Below, in pieces: positions 1-10,776 of a stretch of 64,000 bases of DNA. Position 1 is the first letter of the stretch. The number at the start of each line of letters is the position of its first letter. The position numbers were made by a program, and so were the translations under genes. The notes under the pieces were generated by a model. It did no database searches, was not told where the DNA came from, and saw only the letters and a program-made list of their open reading frames with translations. The DNA comes from Trichobilharzia regenti (Eukaryota; Platyhelminthes; Trematoda; Strigeidida; Schistosomatidae), in NCBI GenBank assembly GCA_944472135.2, contig OX235263.1:33223379-33287378 (forward strand), written 5' to 3'.

Positions 1-9
1 TGTGATTAA

Positions 10-60
10 TGCTGAAAATTCCATTTTGTATCACAAGTACTGTTTTTGGAATAAAGTAAA

Positions 61-91
<31 letters not shown>
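10..91 (+). repeat. 3' tail of tRNA-SINE family D plus (ATT)n
   Basis: The tail sequence gctgaaaattccat followed by a short A/T-rich end recurs at the end of the full copy at 31285 and in reverse at 41200, so this is the 3' end of that SINE entering from the left edge. It runs into an (ATT)n microsatellite at about 62-91. Confidence 0.6.
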
Positions 92-339
92 GTAAACATA
101 ATGGCTTCCAATAAAAAGACGGTAAACTTCCATCACATCTTTGCTTCCAAACATTAAAGTTTTAAACAAGAATTAAAAGGATTTGAAGGCATTAAAAATG
201 ACTACTTTGAGGTAATAAAACAGAATTAGTTTTCATTTATTTGTAGACAAACTAGAAATGTTTAAAGTGCATTAATTACTTTTAATATGATTCTGTGAGG
301 AGACAATTTTTCAGAAACTTCGAACATTTATTTCCCTTA

Positions 340-560
340 ATGAATTTGAATAGGGCGAGAACAACAGTGGTTTGTGCATAATAATGTGGTACCATCATTT
401 ATTTCGTTGACTGCTTACAGCCTAAATAAGTTATAATTAATTAGTTCATGTACAGAAAAGTTTTAACATACTTGCAAATTTTATATGATGTCAGTTGACT
501 GGAAGTTCCGAACTTAGTAAAGATTGGTTAGAAAATTAAATTTCTATAGCATAGTATTTA
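340..560. repeat. PLE terminal-region relic
   Basis: This stretch (tggtttgtgca, aatgtggtaccatca, then cttgcaaattttatatgatg) is a diverged copy of 5435-5640, which directly follows a PLE coding relic. It is therefore probably a detached terminal repeat of that element. No coding frame is seen here. Confidence 0.5.
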
Positions 561-865
561 TACACGCTTTTCTGTTCCAGAACTATCATTCTTACTATAC
601 GTTTAATGTGTTAAAATAAAAATTTATGGATTATTTACGTTGCAGTCCTCTGTGGAAATCACTGACACTTTTCCAAGTGTAAAGCTATTTAATCAGAAAA
701 GAAACATTTAATAAGTACATTCCTGCCCTATCATTATTAGCTACAATGAAATTACATGAGCTGGTCTTCTCAAAAGTTTGACTAATTTAATATCTGTCTT
801 ACTAGAAAAGTAGTCCACAAGATGGCATGTGAAATCGAATTGTCAGAAGTTAAAATTCGTGCACT

Positions 866-1075
866 GACCATTGGATCGAGTTCCAGTGCCTTAATGGTCT
901 GCGAACTCGCCTTGTAACCAGGAGGTCCTGGGTTTGAATCTCCTGTGGTGGGTGCGTACTGATGAAGAGTCCCAAACTAGGATGATGAAACAGCTGTCCA
1001 GTACTCCCAGGTTTTCCAATGGTTCTGTGAATGATGTCAGCTCATGATGAAATTCCTCCAACAAATTGAACATAT
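866..1075 (+). repeat. Hammerhead SINE family A, degenerate copy
   Basis: A tRNA-like head (A-box-like tgccttaatggtc, B-box-like gggtttgaatctcc) is followed by a hammerhead-like body ending in the family's agctgtccagtactccc. Against the intact copy at 41762 the core has lost C3 and G8 and gained bases before GAAA, so the ribozyme should be dead. Confidence 0.7.
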
Positions 1076-2481
1076 CTTTAAAAGATCTCTTTTCACATCT
1101 TTGGAATCTTGAAAGCTAACAACTCTCATTATCTACCATAGATAAATTCAAAGTTTGTGGTGTAACAGGACAAATTATGAGCCAGATTCTGGCAGTTTTA
1201 TTATATGGTGCCAGGTACCCGCATCATTCTGAAGTGTGTTTATCTAACTATTCCCTAAATAAAGACCTGGTATTTTCACCAAATAGCTAGACACACAAAG
1301 GCTTCACCTTTTGCTAGTTATTCACGTTCATTTAGTCATAAGGATAAACACTAACAGATTAGAGCATAGTAGATATCTATGCTATCATTTGCTTTTCTGA
1401 AGTTGTCTGTATGCAGGTCAAAGGATCTCATAACATGCGAAGGATGGATTTCTCAGATTCACCGTGTTGGGCATGTCTCATAGATACAACATGCATTTAT
1501 AGATAAAAATCCAAAAGCTCCTACTTATGAAACCTGCAATCTGATTTGATTTAAAGTCTAAACCTCCAAGGTTCCAATATAATGTAGGAAGTGTTTTCTC
1601 CTTGTTTTAAGCCATTGAAAATGATGAAGGAACTGTATGGAGAATAACACTGAATATGGAAAGAGGTTAGATTTTAGGAGAGTAATAAGACTGAAATAAG
1701 AATAAATGATGTATACAAAAGCCTTACGTGTTTATGAAAGCGTTTAAGAAGTTGTTACTTCTAAACTACCCATGTTGTGAAAGTTGGTTTCTCTTTGGAG
1801 TACGTGTAAGATATAAATGACTAGTTTTGTATTGACCAAAATGCCTAGGAAACAACTGCTTGAGGTCACATGTGACTTATCTGAATGTAAAGAAATCTGT
1901 GAAGTTGCATATATGTGAAACGCCTCACCTCCAACTACAGACCGCTGCAGGGTAAATCGGTATGTATAACTGTTGAGGTCAACCTGAGCGGAAAATCAGC
2001 ATTGTTGACTGCCTAACGGCAACACACTATCATAAATCTTATTCTCGTCTCGTTTATGTATACTACATAGAATGAGACTTCTTATTGATACATAAGCTCT
2101 TTAAATAATTGCTTGGCATTCCTTTGAATATCTTGATGTTGGCTGTTCACCCGTACAAACTGGCAAATTCAATTAAGTGGAAAACTAATGGTCGCTTGTA
2201 CAGGATACTGGTAGTGTGGCTCAGAAGCAAAATATATAATACATTGGAATTTGGGACGACAGGTAGTGCTTTCAAACCTTAGCAGAAATTCTGTCGTTTA
2301 TCCAAGTGTGGATAAATCCAGCTAATGAGCCTTAGTCAGGACGATATACATGGCCAAGATTCCATTTCGGTTTTTCATCAAATGAATGACAATTAAATAA
2401 CTTAATCCCTAAATTAAGCGTTTTTATCATCAAATATTCCAAATATTTATTTTCTTTTTTTATTTATTCCATATCATCTAG
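1076..2481. other. Intron sequence, nothing recognised
   Basis: AT-rich sequence with no open frame, repeat family or RNA gene that I can name. It ends in a T-rich tract and the AG that begins the first dynein exon. Confidence 0.5.
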
Positions 2482-2693
2482 CCAATAAGTGAAGTAATTG
2501 CAACAGATGAAGAAATTAATAAAATACAAGCCAGTATTAAACGTGGGATGCAAGAAATTGGTACAGCTGTTCATGAACCACTTAGTTATTGGGATCAATT
2601 TAGAGAAATTTGGGAGCTACCTAAAGATGACTTTATACAACGATATCGACAATTAAATCCTCATGTCACTTCAATTGATGCCGACATAGCTAG
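2482..2693 (+). CDS. DNAH2: Dynein heavy chain exon 1 of window (tail)
   Basis: This is an internal exon of an axonemal dynein heavy chain, the ATP-driven motor of cilia and sperm flagella. It encodes N-terminal tail sequence (PISEVIATDEEINKIQASIK at the start, then LSYWDQFREIWELPKDDF, the conserved YW-WEL pattern of the DHC_N2 region). It is bordered by atatcatctag and ag/gtaaga, and the last codon (Arg) is split in phase 2 and completed by the next exon. Family DNAH2 (inner arm I1, 1-beta) is judged from all exons together. Upstream exons lie outside the window. Confidence 0.9.
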
Positions 2694-3710
2694 GTAAGAT
2701 TATGATACACTTTTTACTTATGGTATCAGTCACACAAATAACTAACTAAATGTCATCCCCACCCCGTTACCTGTGTCTGACAGTTAGACTTTCGCGTAAC
2801 TTACCAATTAAGCCTTTATGAACGCACCCCTTCCACTCATATCTTTGGAAAAGTGGCTCAAATCAAGCACTTCCTTCTATGCTTAATTCTGTTTCTACCA
2901 TCTGTCGAATGAATAACAACTGTTTTGTAGTTATTACTGTTGCACTAATGTGATATTAATGCACATCAGATATAGACTTAGACTCTACGTCTTTAGTATT
3001 AACTGTGAAGATCAAGAAATCTGTTATCAGATTCAATCAAACATGCAGTAATTCCTCTACAAGCGCATAATACGCTGATTTGTAATATCTGGGGTCATTT
3101 TTACCAATTAAAAAGAAATCCTTTAAGGTCTAGTCCGTCGCTAAAATACTCATCAGAAAAAATCTTAAGCTTATAAATTTTCACGTGACAACATAATGCA
3201 GGTGTTAAAAATATTTTTTTTATTACATCTGCTTGCGATCATTATGACTACAATGAAATATTCCTTATAGTTACTAATGTAATTTAGGCAAATGGAGTAT
3301 GGTCACAGAATTAACTCTAATTCAGCGGTAACTCATATCATAACTCTAATTAAAGGTAAAACTGAACTGATTTTTTTTTCTCTAGACAATCATAGATCAT
3401 AGGGTGCTGAACTATGGAATACGATACTGCCAATAAATAATACAGGCCAAAATAACACTCTATTATGTCGCGAAACAATGTAGGTTTAAAATGCCTGAGT
3501 TAAAACGATTTTAGCTAAAGAGAAACTGAAGAACAAGCGTTTCTTACATTTAGTTAATTCAAAACAGTATCTAGGAAAAATATGTATGACTATCGAGACA
3601 AAAATAGACAGAAAGAAACATATCTAAATTGCAAAGTTGAACAGAGTTGAATGTTGTATACGACTGATAAAATTCTCTAAGGGTTCTCAATGAATTATTT
3701 TATTTCATCA
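2694..3710. other. Intron sequence, nothing recognised
   Basis: No supported gene or repeat in this first kilobase of the intron between dynein exons 1 and 2. PLE sequence begins after it. Confidence 0.4.
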
Positions 3711-3714
3711 AGAG

Positions 3715-4385
3715 GGTTGAATGCATGAGACAAACTGACAACAGTTAAAAAGAAACAACTGTTCCCAAAATTGCAATTTAATGGGAACGTGGCTAGTGAA
3801 GTCTTACATCTAGGACTATCGAGAGCAATACAATGGACATATACTGCCGTCATCCTTTGTTTGTCATTTTCCACCCGACCAATTATGATTGCTCAAGCGA
3901 AAGGCAAGCTACCTAGTTGTGTCACTTCTATGTGTATCTACAAATTTAGTTGCTCCAGAGGAGAAAACTATATAGGGTGAACAAGTAGACAGCTTAACAA
4001 ACGCAATAATGAGCATCTTCCTTCATGGTTCGGAAAAGGCCAAATAGAATTCATCAGAAGTTCTATTTTGACTCGTTTGATTGATAGTGGTCACCAAGTG
4101 GACAGAAGTAGTGCCTTCAAAGTTATTTATCGCATTCCATCAAGCCTTTCAGACTGAATTCGTACCCGCCTTTTACACAGTGGTAGCTATGGGAACTTGA
4201 GAGGACAATCCTAGTCTTTGCATGCAAAAGAAGTTTGTTCTACCTTTCCATTATGGGTAAATTTTTGTTTTGATAAAGTCTCACAGTGTTATACAGTAAT
4301 GTTAACTGATGACCACGTTTCGAGCACAATTTATTTCTGCTCATAATCATATCAAGGTCATGCAAACACGAGATGAAAGCCTGTG
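3715..4385 (+). pseudogene. PLE GIY-YIG relic with terminal repeat
   Basis: Translation gives a PLE C-terminus: SCVTSMCIYKFSCSRGENYI has the GIY-YIG nuclease start with its Cys pair, then after a TGA comes TSRQLNKRNNEHLPSWFGKG and FKVIYRIPSSLSD. The TGA sits where a Gly-Arg codon is expected, so the copy is dead. The reverse transcriptase part is missing. The coding relic runs into a terminal repeat at about 4262-4375 that recurs at 6555 and, inverted, at 7115. Confidence 0.8.
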
Positions 4386-4544
4386 GGCATACGTTGAGCC
4401 ATGTGAAAACTTTGGCTAAGCGATATTACACTTATTTGCACCGTGACAATGCATACTTTGTTACTTATTATGCTATAATATAATTTATTAATTCATCTAT
4501 TCTTCAAAGCTTTCAATCACTATTGTTTTTTTCATTTCATTTAG

Positions 4545-4745
4545 GTATACAGAAGTAACCAATAAAGTGTTGGATGCTGAAACAATGGTTACAACAAAAT
4601 TTCTTCAACTGGATTTCAGTTTACTGAAAAATGCAATAGCTGCTCATTGTAAAGATTGGCAATTACGTTTGATAAATCTTCTATTGTCAATGACAACAGA
4701 TTCATTGAATGGAATCTACACTTATATGAATAATGTTCAAGAAAG
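4545..4745 (+). CDS. DNAH2: Dynein heavy chain exon 2 of window (tail)
   Basis: Continues the dynein tail: RYTEVTNKVLDAETMVTTKF, then AHCKDWQLRLINLLL and TYMNNVQER. The first base completes the Arg codon split from exon 1, and the last Arg codon is again split in phase 2. Acceptor ttcatttag, donor ag/gtgaga. An (AT)n microsatellite starts within a few bases of the donor. This is a region of helical bundle that holds intermediate chains in the family. Confidence 0.9.
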
Positions 4746-4749
4746 GTGA

Positions 4750-4750
4750 G

Positions 4751-4797
<47 letters not shown>
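4750..4797. repeat. (AT)n microsatellite next to splice donor
   Basis: About 45 bp of alternating A and T beginning directly after the exon 2 donor. Confidence 0.95.
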
Positions 4798-4799
<2 letters not shown>

Positions 4800-4800
<1 letters not shown>

Positions 4801-5430
4801 TCAGTTGTAATGATAATAGCAAACATGTTGATTTATGTTCATTCGCATGGAATCACTCAATTAAGCACTAACAACCAACTAGGTGAAACTGGAAGTATTG
4901 TATTCAGAAATGAAAAATGGTAATTAGTTTGTAGACAAAATCACAGATGCAGTGATTCTTAAGAAAATCAGGCTATTCATGATATGAGAAACTAAATCCC
5001 CTATTAACACAGTGGGGTACGACAACTTTGAATTTATAACGGATATGAAACTGTTTTAGCAGATAAAATTACCACTAGAAGTCTTCTCACTAGTTGCCTA
5101 TGCGAAACTAGCTTTCACTCATAACCTAGGACCGTCATATCAACACGGTGATTAAACTTAAAAATCATTTGACACACTGAGTTAAGTGTGCTAAAACTAT
5201 TACCCTTTTCGGTATTTCAGAGTTAGGTGATATAATATGGTCATTAATGCTGAGGTTAGGCGTAGAGTGTTAGGAAAGGAGAGGAATTCAGTCAAACAAG
5301 GTTGTGAAGCTGACCCGACTAAGATAATTAGGACGCGTGTTAAGCATGCCAAGTCAAAGCCTTCTTCATCTAGAAATGTGAAATAGGATAGATAGTGAAA
5401 TAGGATAAAGTTGGAAAGGAATTAAGGGTT
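4800..5430. other. Intron sequence, nothing recognised
   Basis: No gene or named repeat supported. Confidence 0.4.
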
Positions 5431-5434
5431 TGAA

Positions 5435-6565
5435 TAAAGCGAGAATAACAGTGGTTTGTGCAGAATAATGTGGTACCATCGTTTATTTGGTTGCTTCTCA
5501 TCAGCTGCTCACAGCCCAAATAAATTATCAAGTTTATGCACAGGAAAGTTTTTACTCACTTGCAAGTCTTACATGATGACAGTCTAGAGGAGGTTCCGGA
5601 ATTAGTTAACAGTGCTCAGAAAATTACGCTTATTTAGTTTTTACAGAGGCAGTTGAATTTTAAAAAAAGTAAATGTATGCAATGGTAAGGGAGTTACGGA
5701 ATGAAGACGACAAATGCGTGAGATGATGAGTGACTAATAAATTAGGTAACAATGTATAGAGTTTAACTCAAATCATAAAAAGAAGAGACAAGCAAAATTA
5801 CAAATTATAAAAGGGGATTGAGGTTAAAGCCAAAGATTAGGTAATCAAATGGAAGAGAGAATAAAGACGTCCAGTTACCAGAGCAAGGAAAGACTGATAA
5901 CTGCTTCCTTCTAAACACATAAATTGGGTTCAAGTTTTTGATAGAAATTGCTTCGGCACACTCGAGGAGAATCGAGGTATTTTGTCTGTTGATAATTTTA
6001 AAGGATTTCGCGATTTCCACCTCATGACCCGTATCGAAGAGATGCCTGATAATACCGCTATTATAAGAGCTTATTCCCTTGAGACGTGGGCTTTTCGGTA
6101 CAGGTTCAAGAAATCCGAGGCGTGCCTTTCTTTCTGCTCCCGCAGATACACGTAAATTTAATATATACAGTTGGAGTCAACATGAGAAAGGTATTTATCG
6201 ACTTTTAACTGCATCAAAGAGCATACTGTTCGATGGCCAGGAACCAAACTATCTGCACGATAGGCTATGGCTAGTGATGTACTCGGTTTTCTGTTGACTA
6301 CAGCTGCAATATTTTCACTGTTAAAATCTAGTTGAATGAAGACAGGCACTTTTCCCACTGTGATTTGTTTGATGTTTGAGCCTTCAAATCTTCCATATTT
6401 GTCAATGAATCTTTGAAGGTAACCATTGTTTTTCAACACCGTTTGAAGAATCGTAAGTTCTTCCACTAATTTCTCTGTAGAGCATATTCTCCTAGCTTTA
6501 AAGTACTGAGTCTTGACTAGTGCTCGTTTATAACTATTTGGACAAAATTCCATTTTTTGTAAATT
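5435..6565 (-). pseudogene. PLE relic, RT C-terminus plus degraded nuclease
   Basis: Read on the minus strand, 6586-6158 encodes the segment after the RT core (NSYKRALVKTQYFKARRICS, then EELTILQTVLKNNGYLQRF, the PLE pattern also seen in the copy at 10777). Further downstream come SSYNSGIIRHLFDTGHEVEI and SFKIINRQN from the end of the GIY-YIG region. Stops and frame changes between blocks show it is inactive. The non-coding end at 5435-5640 matches 340-560. Confidence 0.75.
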
Positions 6566-7235
6566 TTTGTTTCGATAAATTCTCACAGTGTTATACAGTA
6601 ATGTTTACTGATGACGTTTCGAGCACAATTTATTACTCCTCATAATCACATCAAGGTACTCACACGACTACCTAACTTCATTGATATAGTTCAATTATCC
6701 TTCACTTGATTTGATTGGCAGTAGTATTTTCCATATTTCAGGTATGGGTGATGAATCATTCCTATTGCATGTGTTTGCTTCAGATGGGGACATCTGAAAC
6801 CCTACGTAGGATTCTAAATAAAGCAGGAATTAGGGTGGCATTTAAACAGGGAGTAATTTAGTCAAAAGTTCAGCAATCGCACTTCACTCATAAACACACA
6901 ACCACACATTAAGGTGTGTGTGAGAAGGTTTAATTTCTAAAAAGTAATCAAGATAGATGGAGAGAGAGGTTGATTACTGAATCCTTGTTCATCGATTCTA
7001 CACCCAACACATGCGATTGGAATGATTTTTCACTCATACCCGAAATATGGAAAATACTACTGCCAATCAAATCAAGTGAATATCAAAGGAAAAATAATGG
7101 AAGTATATAAATGAAGTTAGGATGTCGTGTGAGTAACTTGATGTGATTATGAGCGGCAATAAATTGTGCTCGAAACGTGGTCATCAGTTAACATTACTGT
7201 TTAACACTGTGAGACTTTATCAAAACAAAAATTTA
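6555..7235. repeat. Inverted PLE terminal repeats around a nuclease relic
   Basis: The left arm (about 6555-6770) is repeated in reverse at about 7020-7235: tttttgtttcgataaa and actgatgacgtttcgagcac on the left become gtgctcgaaacgtgg and tatcaaaacaaaaattt on the right. Between them, 6785-7010 holds a fragment related to the PLE at 43535 (ggggacatctga, gcaggaattagggtggc, gagagaggttgattactgaatcc). Inverted terminal arrangements are known for PLEs; orientation of the parent insertion is unclear. Confidence 0.65.
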
Positions 7236-7439
7236 CAAATAATCGAAGTGCTACACATTTGTGCAAGGTTCTCGATAGTGAAAATTTAGTTCATTTCACA
7301 GACTTAAAAAGAATAGGCTATATATATTTAGAAAGAAGAGAACACGAAGTTCAGCAAAGATGGTGATCTTTTCGGCGATTTCATTCTCAAAAGCTGTACA
7401 ATCGCATTTATATCGATTATTTTAAATGGATACAATTAT

Positions 7440-7860
7440 TATCTGTTTAATTTCACATAGTAACGAAGGTGATAATAATTTTCAACTTGATATGATAGTT
7501 TGAAGGTACGAATGTAGATTACAAGGGGCTTAGAGACAAGATTTCATAGGATTAGAAAATAGTTACAACGTATGCAAAAAAAATTAATATTTCATAACTG
7601 GAGAAATAATTTTAAAGGGGAATCAAAGGTGATAATTATTTTCGACTTGATATGAATTACAAGAGGCTTAGAGACGCAGGGATAGAACGAATTACAGGTG
7701 TGAACAAAAATGAGCATGGAAACAAATTGAAATCAAAATTTTCAACTTGAAATGTTAGTTAGGGGGTATGTGAATATAGATTACGAGAGGCATAAAAACA
7801 AAAAAATTACACAGGATTAGAATATAATTGTTATAATTGTTATAATTATTCTTTCTCCAT
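7440..7860 (+). repeat. Repeats 5' of the intact PLE frame
   Basis: Units such as gaatatagattacgagaggc, acacaggattag and gtgaacaaaaatgagcatgg recur on the other side of the PLE frame at 10375-10625. Repeats on both sides fit the pseudo-LTRs of Penelope-like elements. Confidence 0.6.
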
Positions 7861-7923
7861 GAGTGCCTTCGTCATTCAATCCTACCAAACAGTGTAAGAT
7901 ACAAGCCACCAGTCAACTGCCCA

Positions 7924-10263
7924 ATGGGATGGAAATTGGCCGAACAATGTGGAAGACGAATGGTCAAATTAATGATTACGGACGCACATTATCGGATCAA
8001 CAAATATCAACAAATAATAGATGTCCAAAAAGCAAAATTAGAGAAAACCCTCAACCAAGAACACCTGTCAACGCTGATCACCGCAATTTCACTGTCAAGT
8101 GGAAAACACAGAGAACAAAGACGAAGAGTCCTCAAAACCAAGCTAGCCAAGATTAGAAAACAACAACCAGACAATACGCCCATAGACTGCGTAGTCAACC
8201 TATCAAAACAACCACTATCAAAAATGGAACAACAACTACTACAAAAAGGATTAAACTACAACACCGGAGATGCTTCAAAAACTGATTTCTTCGCTGCCCT
8301 TGAATCATTACTCAAATCATCAAACTTGAACGAGGAAACACAGGAAGAGATACGCCAAACAATTGTACCAATGGTCAAACAGAAAAGACAACACACACAA
8401 CTCAACTCTCAAGAACTAAAGGCCCTCAAAAAGCTGAAAAATAGGAAGGACATCGTCATTTTACCAGCCGACAAAGGAAGAACAACAGTAGTCATGGACA
8501 GAGAAGAATACACCAAGAAAGCTGAAGAACTACTCAAAGATGAAGATGTATATCAACAACTCCCAACAAATCCCATACAAACATTGGACAACCGCATCCA
8601 AAGGACCTTAAACAAGCTCAGCAAAACTGGACAGATCACAAAACAAGACCAATGGCGAATGAAATCCAATGGACCAGTCCTACCTCGATTCTACGGCAGA
8701 CCCAAAATACACAAGGCAAATATCCCGTTACGACCAATTGTATCACTCCCAGGAACTCCAACATATAATTTGTCCAAGGAATTATACAGAAAACTAAAAC
8801 ACCTAACGGAATCCTGTGATCACTCCATCAACTCTGCTATCCAATTCCTAGAGAAAATCAGAGACATCCAAATAGATGAACAAGAAATAATGGTATCCTT
8901 CGACGTGACAGCATTATATACCTCTATCGGACAAAAACTAGCAAAAGAAACCATGGAGCAATTACTTAGCAACGACGAACAACTTCCACAACAATCAAAA
9001 ATGCAACACACAAGCTGGATGGAATGCATAAATCTATGCCTAACAACATACTTCCAATTCAACGGCCAAATATATGAACAAGTCAAAGGAACACCCATGG
9101 GATCGCCAATATCAGGTTTGATTGCAGAAGCAGTGATGCAAAGACTCGAAAACATAATTCTACCAAAGATCAAACCCAAGATTTGGATACGCTACGTCGA
9201 CGACACATTTGTAATAATCAAAAGAAACGAATTAGACAAAACTCACAACTTAATAAACAACGTCTTCAACGACATCAAATTCACAAGAGAAGAGGAATCC
9301 GAGAACAAAATACCATTTTTGGACGTCTTAGTCAGGCGAACAACTACAGGAGAATTAGAAACTCAAGTTTATAGGAAATCAACTCACACAGACCAAATAC
9401 TGAATTACAACAGCAACAACCCAATAGCACACAAAAGGAACTGCATACAAACACTATTCAAGAGAGCAAGGACTCACTGCAGCACTCCCACCTTAAGAAA
9501 AATTGAAGAAAAGTATCTCATGGACGTCTTCCAAAAGAATGGATATCCCCGGAATTTCATCAAGAGACATATACCCCCAAGCCAACCTACCAAAACAAAA
9601 GCCACCAAGGAAAACACAAAGAAAATCGCCTTACCATATATAAAGGATATCTCAGAAATCACTAAAAGACTCTTCAAACCTTTAGGAATTGACGTCGTAC
9701 ACAAACCAACAAAGTCGCTGCACTCAATTCTATGTCAACCAAAAGACTCAACAGCAAAAGAAGACAAAACCAACATCATCTACAAAATAAACTGTAACAA
9801 CTGTGAAAAACACTACATTGGCCAAAGTGGACGTCCCCTTCGTCTTCGTATCCACGAACATAAGCTAGCCGTCAAAAGACATGATATACACTCCCTCATT
9901 TCACTACACACAGACAACCACGGACATCAATTCGACTGGGACAACGTTCAAATATTAGACAAAGGAAATAACAAGAATGCTAGAGAATTTTTAGAAGCTT
10001 GGCATTCCAGTGAATCATCAATCAATAGACACATCGAGATAGACAAAATTTATCAACCAATAAGAAAGAAACTTCACACACGATTGGCCAAAGTTCAAGT
10101 CACAGAAACAATCAGTTCCAACACAAGTAACCTAGAAGGTGTGAAAACATACATAAACAACCAATCACGTCCAAGGTCACCAGGAGGAATGATTAATAAA
10201 CTCGTGGAGAAACCTAAAAGCTCACTTCAATTTGAAGTATGCGCTGAAGATGTCACCCAGTAA
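7924..10263 (+). CDS. Penelope-like element RT/GIY-YIG protein, intact
   Basis: A 779-residue frame encodes a PLE polyprotein: a reverse transcriptase related to telomerase joined to a GIY-YIG endonuclease that nicks target DNA for reverse transcription. Seen: PRFYGRPKIHK near residue 260, RT motif A FDVTALYTSI near 326 (catalytic Asp), GTPMGSPISGLIAEAVM near 390, catalytic YVDD near 424, and a nuclease starting at IIYKINCNNCEKHYIGQSGR near 618-637 with Arg and His-rich sequence after. No stop or frameshift breaks it. In-frame sequence without an ATG continues about 26 codons upstream and looks conserved (YKPPVNCP), so the true start could be earlier. It lies in the same direction as the dynein gene, inside intron 2. 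Confidence 0.93.
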   Translation: MGWKLAEQCGRRMVKLMITDAHYRINKYQQIIDVQKAKLEKTLNQEHLSTLITAISLSSGKHREQRRRVLKTKLAKIRKQQPDNTPIDCVVNLSKQPLSKMEQQLLQKGLNYNTGDASKTDFFAALESLLKSSNLNEETQEEIRQTIVPMVKQKRQHTQLNSQELKALKKLKNRKDIVILPADKGRTTVVMDREEYTKKAEELLKDEDVYQQLPTNPIQTLDNRIQRTLNKLSKTGQITKQDQWRMKSNGPVLPRFYGRPKIHKANIPLRPIVSLPGTPTYNLSKELYRKLKHLTESCDHSINSAIQFLEKIRDIQIDEQEIMVSFDVTALYTSIGQKLAKETMEQLLSNDEQLPQQSKMQHTSWMECINLCLTTYFQFNGQIYEQVKGTPMGSPISGLIAEAVMQRLENIILPKIKPKIWIRYVDDTFVIIKRNELDKTHNLINNVFNDIKFTREEESENKIPFLDVLVRRTTTGELETQVYRKSTHTDQILNYNSNNPIAHKRNCIQTLFKRARTHCSTPTLRKIEEKYLMDVFQKNGYPRNFIKRHIPPSQPTKTKATKENTKKIALPYIKDISEITKRLFKPLGIDVVHKPTKSLHSILCQPKDSTAKEDKTNIIYKINCNNCEKHYIGQSGRPLRLRIHEHKLAVKRHDIHSLISLHTDNHGHQFDWDNVQILDKGNNKNAREFLEAWHSSESSINRHIEIDKIYQPIRKKLHTRLAKVQVTETISSNTSNLEGVKTYINNQSRPRSPGGMINKLVEKPKSSLQFEVCAEDVTQ

Positions 10264-10345
10264 GGTGATGAAAGCTTCGCAAACTAACTATCCAGCTCAG
10301 AGAACAAAACCACATCAAAATTATCCACCTGAGCTACAAATCTTC
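10215..10345 (+). repeat. PLE 3' end block
   Basis: The end of the PLE frame and its 3' flank (tatgcgctgaagatgt, gaaagcttcgcaaa, atccagctcag, cctgagctacaaatcttct) recur as an isolated, folded-back copy at 52841-53035, which marks this block as the family's 3' end. Confidence 0.7.
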
Positions 10346-10374
10346 TCTATCATATCTAATTGTAAAATGGTTAT

Positions 10375-10630
10375 TCTAAACGGATTACAAGTGTGATCAG
10401 GAGGAGCATGGAAACAAAATTAAAATAACTAGTTTTATAACTGAAAAAATAATTTGAGCCTGAAATGAAAGTTAGGACGTGTGAATATAGATTACAAAAG
10501 CCTTAGAAACACAAAAGTTGCACAGGATTAAGATATAATTGTAAAATAGTTATTTCAAACGAATTAAAAATGTGAACAGAGTAAAGCATGGGAACAAACT
10601 TAAAATAACTGTTTTTTTATAGCTGAAAAA
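10375..10630 (+). repeat. Repeats 3' of the intact PLE frame
   Basis: Matches the units upstream of the frame at 7440-7860 (tgtgaatatagattac, gcacaggattaagatata, gtgaacagagtaaagcatgg). Confidence 0.6.
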
Positions 10631-10776
10631 AAAGTTAGGTAGATCAAATGATGATTGAGGGACTAGGAATCAGACACACAGCGAACGAAAAATGCTGTAA
10701 AGGAAAAAGCGAGAACGAAAACAGACGAGGAAGAGAGAGAGAAAAAAAAAGACGGAGACAAAGGGAACATACCAAG

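Noticed and set aside
866..1075. Active hammerhead ribozyme
   Set aside because: C3 and G8 are both changed and bases are inserted before GAAA; the same kind of damage removes the copies at 15515, 16160, 24745, 27460, 46380 and 53285.
5435..5560. Hammerhead on the minus strand of a PLE end (ctgatgagaagcaacc)
   Set aside because: CTGATGA is present but no proper stem II and no GAAA follow.
8820..9179. 119-residue minus-strand frame inside the PLE
   Set aside because: Antisense shadow of the PLE RT frame.
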